In this document: piece by piece, positions 1 through 5,263 of the stretch
How the letters are laid out: each line of letters starts with the position of its first letter
How positions within the stretch are numbered: the first letter of the stretch is position 1
Origin: an uncultured Eubacteriales bacterium
GTDB taxonomy: Bacteria > Bacillota_A > Clostridia > Oscillospirales > Oscillospiraceae
Length of the DNA stretch: 6,749 bases
Direction of reading: 5' to 3'
NCBI GenBank assembly: GCA_949739085.1
Contig: CATIYU010000043.1
Span: forward strand, 1 to 6,749
Made by a program: the position numbers and the translations under genes
Notes under the pieces: generated by a model
The model's database searches: none
What the model was told of the DNA's origin: nothing
The model's input: the letters and a program-made list of their open reading frames with translations, nothing else

Positions 1-2
1 CG

Positions 3-248
3 CTGGCGCGTCCCCCGCTGCCTCTGGCCAAGGGGGAGCAGGTCCTCACCATCCGGGAGGCCCTGTTCCGGCCCCACGAGATTGTCCCGGCGGAGCGGGC
101 CCTGGGCCGGGTCTGCGGCGCGCCCACGGTGGGGTGCCCGCCAGCGGTGCCCATCGCCGTCTCCGGGGAGCGCATTGGGCCGGAGGCGGCGGCCCTCTTC
201 GCCCGCTATGGAGTGGACACAGTGGAGGTCGTGAGGGAGGAACCATAA
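3..248 (+). CDS. Orn/Lys/Arg decarboxylase family protein, C-terminal fragment
   Basis: This is the last 81 codons of a gene that begins left of the window. The frame is open from base 3 to the TAA at 246-248. The fragment contains TIREALF, then GAPTVGCPPAVPIAVSGERI, then a short helix and EVV near the end. That arrangement matches the small C-terminal domain of fold-type I PLP-dependent Orn/Lys/Arg decarboxylases, where a segment of the form 'P-x-G-x-P-x-x-x-P-G-E-x-I' closes over the active site. The family decarboxylates basic amino acids in the cytoplasm, feeding polyamine synthesis or acid resistance. The PLP lysine and the rest of the catalytic domain lie outside the window, so substrate cannot be assigned. 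Many Clostridia carry such proteins annotated only as aminotransferase class I/II-fold enzymes. Family assignment is fairly sure; the exact activity is not. Confidence 0.8.
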   Translation: MARPPLPLAKGEQVLTIREALFRPHEIVPAERALGRVCGAPTVGCPPAVPIAVSGERIGPEAAALFARYGVDTVEVVREEP

Positions 249-253
249 AGAGC

Positions 254-278
254 GGGGCGCACGAGAACTGTGCGCCCC
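254..278. terminator. Hairpin between convergent genes, likely bidirectional terminator
   Basis: A perfect 9-bp stem (GGGGCGCAC with GTGCGCCCC) encloses a 7-base loop. It lies 5 bases after the decarboxylase stop and 9 bases beyond the stop of the convergent membrane-protein gene. The T-run is poor on both sides: ACTCCCCTATTA follows on the plus strand and GCTCTTTATG on the minus strand. It is placed where a shared terminator is expected, and the minus-strand tail is slightly better. Confidence 0.6.
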
Positions 279-287
279 ACTCCCCTA

Positions 288-1322
288 TTAGCGTCCAAAT
301 TTCATGTTGGCAAAAATTCGCTCCATCCGCTGGTTGGTGAACCGCTGGTCAACGAACGCCTCAAAGGCGTTGGCGGCCGGGCGGCCCTCCACCCGCTCCG
401 CCCACCGCCAGACCGCCACGCAGGACACGGCGGCGTTGATTGCCAGGAAGATGGTCAGGGCCCAGGCGAGGGGTTTGCCCACCCGGTTGGGAATCTTCAA
501 AATCCACTTGGCCATGCGGGGGTACAGGTCCTTTATCCAGAGAATCCCCAGCAGGCCCCAGAAAAAGGAGTACATCAGGCAGATTCGCCCGTTGAGGTTC
601 AGGGGCATGGCGCTGTAGTCCCAGGAGCGGGAGCCCAAAAGCGCCTCCTGGCCCCAGGAGCAGACATACTCCAGGGCGCTGCCCACCAGAAAGCCCCCCA
701 GGAAGCACCAGAGGTGGCCCCGGTTGCGGTAGCGGTACAGCGCCATGGTCAGCAGCACCGCCCCCGCGCCGTAGAGCAGGTTAAAGGGCCCGTAGACCAG
801 ACCCGCCCGGCTCTCGTAGAACCCGTAGCGGATGAGGCACCATATGGTCTCCATAACCACCCCGGCGAAGCTGCCCACAAAGCAGATGAGCAGGATTTTA
901 TAGAGGTTCAGTCCCTGGGCGAAGTGGCTCCGGGTGGCCTCCGCCAGGTCAATGGCCGAGTTGGCCGGTGGGTTGAGGGCGTACCACTTTTTATCCCGGC
1001 TGGAGCGCATATCCCGCAGGCGGGCGTTGAGCTCGTCCTCCGTTGACACCAGAGATTGGTACGCCTGGACCAGGCGCCGGGCGCTCCGCCGCAGGGCCGC
1101 CAGCTCGTCCCGCACCTCGCCCTCCAGGACCTTTGCCTCCGGGCTGGGTTCTTTGCTTTTGCCCTCCGGCTCCACCATGGCCTCCTTGGCCATGCGTATG
1201 TAGTAGCGCTCCTCCAGGCTGGCGCTGGTCCGGGCCAGCACCTGCGGGACGGCGGAGCAGACCTGCTCCAGCTCCGCGGACACGGGTTCTGGGGCCTGCC
1301 GTTTCAGTTGGGGGTTTCTCAT
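288..1322 (-). CDS. CmpB-type (PF06541) putative ABC-transporter permease with long cytosolic N-terminus
   Basis: The protein has 344 residues. Residues 1 to about 138 are charged and helix-prone, with no signal peptide and a likely coiled-coil stretch at 62-108 rich in E, R and L. Residues 142-304 carry about five hydrophobic segments (roughly 142-160, 176-196, 204-221, 246-264 and 284-304). The membrane part has the marks of the CmpB/PF06541 family: METIW at 157-161, LVYGPFNLLYG at 175-185, SALEYV at 215-220, then W-DYS-x-x-PLNLNGRICL at 234-249 followed by WG. Family members are called putative ABC-transporter permeases, but their function is not established. The N-terminal extension is longer than in the usual compact members and may bind a cytosolic partner. 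The ATG at 1322 is supported by an AGAGGAGA ribosome binding site 7 bases upstream and by a strong promoter. The gene is monocistronic here and diverges from yedF. Confidence 0.8.
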   Translation of the reverse strand: MRNPQLKRQAPEPVSAELEQVCSAVPQVLARTSASLEERYYIRMAKEAMVEPEGKSKEPSPEAKVLEGEVRDELAALRRSARRLVQAYQSLVSTEDELNARLRDMRSSRDKKWYALNPPANSAIDLAEATRSHFAQGLNLYKILLICFVGSFAGVVMETIWCLIRYGFYESRAGLVYGPFNLLYGAGAVLLTMALYRYRNRGHLWCFLGGFLVGSALEYVCSWGQEALLGSRSWDYSAMPLNLNGRICLMYSFFWGLLGILWIKDLYPRMAKWILKIPNRVGKPLAWALTIFLAINAAVSCVAVWRWAERVEGRPAANAFEAFVDQRFTNQRMERIFANMKFGR

Positions 1323-1353
1323 ACGGGCCTCTCCTCTTTTCGGAATTTTTTAT

Positions 1354-1382
1354 ACTTTACCACGCGAGGCACAAAATGTCAA
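1354..1382 (-). promoter_or_regulatory. Sigma-A type promoter of the CmpB-like gene
   Basis: Read on the minus strand there is a perfect -35 box TTGACA (1377-1382), a 17-base spacer and a -10-like TAAAGT (1354-1359). This ends 31 bases before the start codon at 1322, and the ribosome binding site at 1330-1337 follows. The spacing and the perfect -35 make this a convincing vegetative promoter, although the -10 matches only four of six bases. Confidence 0.7.
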
Positions 1383-1454
1383 CCAGGAATTTCCCCCGGT
1401 CCGCCAACCGGCGGGGGCTGAATTTTATAAAATCAATGAATACGGCGGCAATTA

Positions 1455-1475
1455 TTGTAAATCCCTATTTTACAA
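1455..1475. promoter_or_regulatory. Candidate operator: perfect 7-bp inverted repeat over the yedF -35 box
   Basis: TTGTAAA (1455-1461) and TTTACAA (1469-1475) are exact reverse complements separated by seven bases. The right arm contains the whole -35 hexamer of the yedF promoter, so a bound dimeric regulator would block RNA polymerase. The arms resemble Rex-type half-sites (TTGT...ACAA), but the 7-base gap is longer than in the classical Rex site, so no regulator is assigned. A separate 12-bp palindrome, ATTTTATAAAAT, lies upstream at 1422-1433 in the same AT-rich island. Confidence 0.5.
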
Positions 1476-1497
1476 ACGCCCATTCCGCCGGTATACT
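1469..1497 (+). promoter_or_regulatory. Sigma-A type promoter of the yedF operon
   Basis: TTTACA (1469-1474) and TATACT (1492-1497) are separated by exactly 17 bases; each box matches the consensus at five of six positions. The start of transcription would fall near 1504, giving a leader of about 65 bases before the yedF ATG. The leader contains a small stem, CCAGC/GCTGG (1510-1514 with 1524-1528), of unknown meaning. Confidence 0.75.
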
Positions 1498-1568
1498 GGA
1501 CACAGAAAGCCAGCGGCGCAAAGGCTGGACATACAGACCGCGACAACTGACAATTGGAGGACCGCCAC

Positions 1569-2186
1569 ATGATTCAAGTCAACGCGATGGGCGACGCCTG
1601 CCCCATCCCTCTCGTGAAAACCAAGAACGCCATCCAGGAGCTGGGGGAGACCGGCGGCGTAGTGGAAACCCTGGTGGACAGCGAAATCCCGGTGCAGAAC
1701 CTGACCAAAATGGCCAACTACAAGGGCTACGGCGTTAAAAGCGAAAAGCTGGGCGGCAAGCGGTTCAAGGTCACCATAACCGTGGCCCCCGGCCCCCGGC
1801 AGGCTGAGGACAACGAGCCAACAGAGTGCGCCGTCCCCGGCGGACGGAAGAAAAACATCGTTGCCGCCGTCTCTTCCGACGCCATGGGCACAGGCGCGGA
1901 CAAGCTGGGTCAAACCCTCCTCAGGGGCTTCCTCTACGCCCTGGGCCAGCAGGACGAGCTGCCCCGGACCATCCTCTTTTACAACGGCGGCGCGGCCCTC
2001 ACCTGCGAGGGCTCCGGCTCCCTGGAGGACCTGAAAAGCCTGGAGGCCCAGGGGGTGGAGATTCTGACCTGCGGCACCTGCCTGGATTTCTACGGCCTGA
2101 CAGAGAAGCTGCGGGTGGGGGAGGTCACCAATATGTACGCCATCGTGGAGAAGCTGACCGGGGCGGACCTGGTCGTCAAACCCTGA
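1569..2186 (+). CDS. yedF: YedF-type sulfurtransferase-like selenium metabolism protein
   Basis: The 205-residue protein has two parts. Residues 1-72 form a TusA/SirA-like domain with the motif C11-P-I-P14, in which the cysteine would carry a persulfide or selenide. After a polar linker, residues 95-205 form a DsrE-like domain with SSDAMGTG at 102-109, FYNGG at 137-141 and the cysteine pair in TCGTCLDFYG at 167-176. This two-domain layout and the CGTC motif define the YedF family, which occurs in genomes using selenium, including those with SelD but without selenocysteine. A role in handling labile sulfur or selenium is inferred from the family; the reaction is not known. The ATG at 1569 was chosen because GGAGG (1556-1560) sits 8 bases upstream; an in-frame TTG at 1554 overlaps that site and is rejected. 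It is the first gene of a three-gene operon. Confidence 0.88.
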   Translation: MIQVNAMGDACPIPLVKTKNAIQELGETGGVVETLVDSEIPVQNLTKMANYKGYGVKSEKLGGKRFKVTITVAPGPRQAEDNEPTECAVPGGRKKNIVAAVSSDAMGTGADKLGQTLLRGFLYALGQQDELPRTILFYNGGAALTCEGSGSLEDLKSLEAQGVEILTCGTCLDFYGLTEKLRVGEVTNMYAIVEKLTGADLVVKP

Positions 2187-2187
2187 T

Positions 2188-2424
2188 ATGTGGCGGAAAA
2201 AACCGGCCCTCATCATCACTTTCCCCACCACCGCCGCCGCCATGGAGGCGGAAAGTTTCTGCGTAGACCACCAGCTCCCCGGGCGGATTATCCCCGTCCC
2301 CCGGGAGATTACGGCGGGCTGCGGCCTGGCCTGGAACGCGCCGCCGGAGATGGAGGCGGAGCTGCTTTCGGCCCTGAGGGGGGCCGGACTGGTTTGGTCA
2401 GCCGCGCGGGTTCTGGAGGTGTGA
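2188..2424 (+). CDS. DUF3343 (Se/S carrier-like) small protein
   Basis: The 78-residue protein matches the compact DUF3343 / putative Se/S carrier family. It opens with LIITFPTTAAAMEAE (8-22), has a GRIIPVPREITAGCGLAW core (32-49), and ends in a short helix and strand. Cys45 in the C-G-L-A motif is the conserved residue of the family and the likely carrier site; a second cysteine, Cys25, is also present. The start lies one base after the yedF stop (TGA-T-ATG) with no clear ribosome binding site, so it is probably translated by coupling to yedF. Position between a YedF protein and a cysteine desulfurase fits a shuttle for sulfur or selenium between them. That role is inferred from family and context. 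The usual length of the family is about this size, so the gene is complete. Confidence 0.82.
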   Translation: MWRKKPALIITFPTTAAAMEAESFCVDHQLPGRIIPVPREITAGCGLAWNAPPEMEAELLSALRGAGLVWSAARVLEV

Positions 2425-2425
2425 C

Positions 2426-3565
2426 ATGATTTATCTGGACAACGCGGCCACCACCCTGCAAAAACCCCCTCAGGTCATTGACGCGGTGGCCCGGGCCATG
2501 ACCTCTATGGGCAACGCCGCCCGGGGAGCTCACAGCGGCGCGCTGGAGGCGGCCCGGACGGTCTACGGAACCCGGGTGAAGCTGGCCCGGCTGTTTGGCT
2601 GTCCCCAGCCCAGCCACGTGGTCTTTACCGCCAACGCCACCGAGGCGCTGAACACCGCCATCAGCGGCCTCCTCCGCCCCGGGGACCACGCCATTACCAC
2701 AGACTGGGAACACAACTCCGTCCTGCGGCCCCTGTACCGCCTGGAGGCGGAGCGGGGCGTGGAGCTGAGCTTCGTCCCGGCGGACGCTATGGGCCGGGTG
2801 AGGTATGAGGACTTCACCCGGCTGACGCGTCCCAACACCCGGGCGGTGATTTGCGCCCACGCCTCCAACCTGACAGGCAACGCGCTGGACGTCGCCCGCG
2901 TCGGGGAGATTGCCCGGCGGGCCGGGGCCCTGCTGGTGTTGGACGCCTCCCAGACGGCGGGGGCCCTGCCCATCGACATGGCGGCCATGGGCGTCAGCGT
3001 GCTCTGCTTCACCGGGCACAAGGGCCTCATGGGCCCCCAGGGCACAGGGGGCCTCTGCGTCCAGCCGGGGGTGGAGATCGCCCCCTGGAAGGTGGGCGGG
3101 TCCGGGGTCCACTCCTATGACCGGCGGCACCCCCAGGAGTACCCCGCCCGTTTGGAGGCGGGCACCCTCAACAGCCACGGCATCGCCGGGCTCTCGGCGG
3201 CTTTGGACTACATCGGCCAGGTGGGCCTGGAGGCCATCGAGGCCAAAGAGCGGGCCCTGATGGACCGCTTTTACCGGGCGGTCGCCCCCCTGGAGGGGGT
3301 GCGGGTCTACGGGGACTTCACCCAGGCCCGCCGCAGCGCCATTGTGTCGCTGAATATCCGGGACTATGACTCCGCCGCCGTCTCCGACAGGCTCAGCGAG
3401 GTTTATGGCGTCGCCACCCGCCCGGGGGCCCACTGCGCCCCCCGTATGCACCAGGCCCTGGGCACCGAGGGCCAGGGCGCGGTCCGCTTCAGCTTCTCCT
3501 GGTTCAACACGGAGGAGGAGGTGGAGGCCGCCGCCCGGGCTGTGGCGGAACTGGCCCTGGGCTAG
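2426..3565 (+). CDS. Cysteine desulfurase family protein (class V aminotransferase fold)
   Basis: This 379-residue PLP enzyme is of full length for the family. Visible marks are YLDNAATT at 3-10, TANATEALN at 68-76, a PLP-stacking histidine in WEHNS (His96), Asp173 in VLDASQTAG, the PLP lysine Lys199 in FTGHKG, and the catalytic-loop Cys337 in TRPGAHCAP. It would release sulfur, or selenium from selenocysteine, as a persulfide on Cys337. The sequence style (GHKGLMGPQGTGGL; GAHCAPRMHQALGT) resembles the EF2568-type subgroup found beside YedF and selenium-dependent molybdenum hydroxylase genes more than housekeeping IscS or SufS, and no scaffold gene such as iscU is adjacent. Its start overlaps the DUF3343 region closely: GGAGGT (2415-2420) lies just before that gene's TGA, and ATG follows one base after it. 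The TAG stop shares bases with the stop of the convergent antirepressor gene. Confidence 0.9.
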   Translation: MIYLDNAATTLQKPPQVIDAVARAMTSMGNAARGAHSGALEAARTVYGTRVKLARLFGCPQPSHVVFTANATEALNTAISGLLRPGDHAITTDWEHNSVLRPLYRLEAERGVELSFVPADAMGRVRYEDFTRLTRPNTRAVICAHASNLTGNALDVARVGEIARRAGALLVLDASQTAGALPIDMAAMGVSVLCFTGHKGLMGPQGTGGLCVQPGVEIAPWKVGGSGVHSYDRRHPQEYPARLEAGTLNSHGIAGLSAALDYIGQVGLEAIEAKERALMDRFYRAVAPLEGVRVYGDFTQARRSAIVSLNIRDYDSAAVSDRLSEVYGVATRPGAHCAPRMHQALGTEGQGAVRFSFSWFNTEEEVEAAARAVAELALG

Positions 3566-4311
3566 GCGATGAACAGCAGGCGGAAGGTCTCCCGGCCCTT
3601 GGGGGTGATGAGGGTCTGGGTGCCGCTCCAGCCTGTTTTTTCGTTGACGCACTCCTTGAGCTCAAACAGGCCGCCGTCCACGTGCCGCTGGTAGGGCAGC
3701 AGCTTGCCGTTCTTGTCCCGGTAGAGGAACTTTCGTTCCAGCAGGAAAGCGATGAACCCGTTTTGGTTTGTGTGGAGCTGCTTCGCCGTGTCCCGGAAGT
3801 TGGTGAGAAGGTTCCGGTCCACCAGCTCGTCAAAGTAGTCCGCCTTGGGGCGCATCATCTCGTTGTCCACCGTCAGGGCGGCGTTCGCGGCCTCAAGGGC
3901 CCCGCGCCTGTCCCGCTCGTCCCTCAAGGCGGTGCACAGCTGAATCATGACGTCCGGGCTGAGGAGCGCCGCTTTCAGCGTTTCCGGCGTCATGTAGGCC
4001 CCGTGCCTGCGGATGGAGGGGATGACCTCGTCCGCAATCTTGGCCTGAAAGGTCTCCGCAGCGGCGTTCTTCGCTCTCATGGCCAGGCGGTAGAAGATGT
4101 TTTCCGGGATGTAGCCGTCATGCCCACAAGTGGGCACGCCCAGCTCGGAGAGGTGCTTTTCCACCCGGTCCCAGCGGACCACCTCATTTCCGCTCTCCGC
4201 AGTTCTGGTGAACCCCAGCCCCCGCGCCACGGTTTCCAGGTGGAGATACGCCGTGCCCTCCTTCTCGTAGCACGAGATTCCCTCAATGGTCATGATGTTT
4301 CGTTCCTTCAT
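3562..4311 (-). CDS. Phage antirepressor, BRO-N-like plus KilAC domain
   Basis: The 249-residue protein has an N-terminal BRO/ORF6N-like DNA-binding region (about 10-107). Its marks are LETVARGLGF at 25-34, RWDRVEKHL at 46-54 and the family signature AAAETFQAKIADEVIPSIRR at 83-102. A central helical linker (109-150) follows. The C-terminal KilAC antirepressor domain (about 150-249) contains KADYFDELVD at 156-165, FRDTAKQLH at 172-180 and TPKGRETF at 236-243. Such proteins bind or displace phage repressors to favour lytic or excision programmes, or act as general DNA-binding regulators of mobile elements. AAGGAGG (4319-4325) lies 7 bases before the ATG, which decides this start over an internal ATG at codon 7. 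It is third in a minus-strand module after the organizer and loader genes, separated from dnaC by 104 bases. Its TAG stop overlaps the stop of the cysteine desulfurase gene. Confidence 0.88.
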   Translation of the reverse strand: MKERNIMTIEGISCYEKEGTAYLHLETVARGLGFTRTAESGNEVVRWDRVEKHLSELGVPTCGHDGYIPENIFYRLAMRAKNAAAETFQAKIADEVIPSIRRHGAYMTPETLKAALLSPDVMIQLCTALRDERDRRGALEAANAALTVDNEMMRPKADYFDELVDRNLLTNFRDTAKQLHTNQNGFIAFLLERKFLYRDKNGKLLPYQRHVDGGLFELKECVNEKTGWSGTQTLITPKGRETFRLLFIA

Positions 4312-4383
4312 ACAATAGCCTCCTTCTCGTTTTTTCCCACAGGGGACCGCCAGCCGGTAGGGGCGGCGGGCCGTCCATCCCCC

Positions 4384-4409
4384 AAACGCCGCCTAGCGGC
4401 GTTTTATTT
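4384..4409 (+). terminator. Intrinsic terminator, best oriented for plus-strand transcripts
   Basis: A perfect 9-bp stem, AAACGCCGC (4384-4392) with GCGGCGTTT (4396-4404), has a 3-base loop and is followed on the plus strand by the T-rich tail TTTTATTTA. On the minus strand the tail is only TTT followed by GGGGG, which is poor. The flanking genes are both on the minus strand, so the better orientation would stop read-through coming from the yedF operon. Weak bidirectional action, or attenuation of the antirepressor, is also possible. Confidence 0.65.
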
Positions 4410-4415
4410 ATGCCC

Positions 4416-5252
4416 TCAGCCCAGGAGAATCCTCCTGGCCAGGTCCTCCCGCCCGGCGGCGTTGGCCCTTCTCCGGCTCTCCCCGGCCAGCTTGAGGCGG
4501 ATGGGGCACATCTCCAGCACCCGGTCGTAAATCCGGGCGTACTGCATGGTGGCGGGGCGCTCCAGCTCCTCCAGGGTCAGGTTGGTGGTCACAACCACCG
4601 GGAGGCCGGAACGGCTCCGGGCGTCAATGATATTGAAAATCTGCTCCGCCCCGTAAGCGCTGTCCCGCTCCACGCCCAGGTCGTCCACAATCAGGAGCTT
4701 ATAAATCGAAAGGCGGTCCAGGAGGGCCTGCTTTTCGTAGGTTCCTTGCAGCAGGTTCAGCAGCCTGGGGAAGTTGGTGGCCGCTACTGGGACCTGCCGG
4801 TCCAGGAGGCCGTTCCCAATGCAGGAGGCCAGAAAGCTCTTTCCCGTGCCCACGCTGCCGTAGAACAGCACGCCGACGCTGTTGGCCTCCATCTCGTCCC
4901 AGCGCTCCACATAGCGCTGGCAGGCGGCGGACACCTTCGGCTGTTTCCGGTCGTCCTGGGCAAAGGTCCAGCGGAGCGCGTCCGGGCAGGAGAGGCCGTC
5001 CTCCCGCCGTTGGGCCATGTCCAGCGAAAACCGCTCCCGGGCCGCCCGCCGGGCCGCCTCCTCGTCCGCTTCCCGCTGGCACCGGCAGGCCACGGGGACC
5101 AGCGTATCCTCCCTGTCCCCGGTGGCCGGGTGGAAGGGGAGGCGCAGCCGCTTGGGTGCGTGGCACGTCCCGCAGTACAGCAGTCCATCATCGCCAACAT
5201 AGTCCCCAGGTTCTTCCTTTGTTTCCATCAGCCCTTGAACAATATCCAACAT
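4416..5252 (-). CDS. DnaC-like replicative helicase loader (AAA+ ATPase)
   Basis: The 278-residue AAA+ protein has an N-terminal putative zinc-binding cluster (Cys27, Cys30, Cys56, Cys58), a helical segment rich in A, E and R (59-85), and an ATPase core. The core shows Walker A GSVGTGKS at 132-139, Walker B LLIVDD at 186-191, sensor-1 region VTTNL at 221-225, and ARIYDRVLEMC at 239-249, which includes the arginine finger region. It would load the DnaB-type helicase onto the element's origin, working with the organizer protein encoded just upstream. The ATG at 5252 is preceded by an excellent ribosome binding site, GAGGTGAT (minus strand, 5258-5265). That site overlaps the stop codon of the upstream gene, with 11 bases between the genes, so translational coupling is likely. 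Phage and integrative-element copies of DnaC look like this; the neighbours favour a mobile-element copy over the chromosomal loader. Confidence 0.88.
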   Translation of the reverse strand: MLDIVQGLMETKEEPGDYVGDDGLLYCGTCHAPKRLRLPFHPATGDREDTLVPVACRCQREADEEAARRAARERFSLDMAQRREDGLSCPDALRWTFAQDDRKQPKVSAACQRYVERWDEMEANSVGVLFYGSVGTGKSFLASCIGNGLLDRQVPVAATNFPRLLNLLQGTYEKQALLDRLSIYKLLIVDDLGVERDSAYGAEQIFNIIDARSRSGLPVVVTTNLTLEELERPATMQYARIYDRVLEMCPIRLKLAGESRRRANAAGREDLARRILLG

Positions 5253-5263
5253 CTTTCATCACC

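Noticed and set aside
270..1046. 258-codon plus-strand frame
   Set aside because: It is antisense to the CmpB-like gene, of low-complexity composition, and overlaps the terminator hairpin at its start.
1455..1475. Assignment of the inverted repeat to Rex
   Set aside because: The outer TTGT/ACAA match, but the spacing between arms is longer than in the known Rex site, so the regulator is left unnamed.
1554..1568. Upstream TTG start for yedF
   Set aside because: The TTG includes the GGAGG ribosome binding site itself, so ATG at 1569 is the true start.
1470..2243. 257-codon minus-strand frame over yedF
   Set aside because: It is a shadow of yedF and runs through the yedF promoter and operator. 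No family features are visible.
2309..3652. 447-codon open frame on the minus strand
   Set aside because: It lies antisense to the cysteine desulfurase gene, is rich in G, P, H and R as expected of a GC-rich shadow frame, has no recognisable motif, and the opposite strand carries clear catalytic residues.
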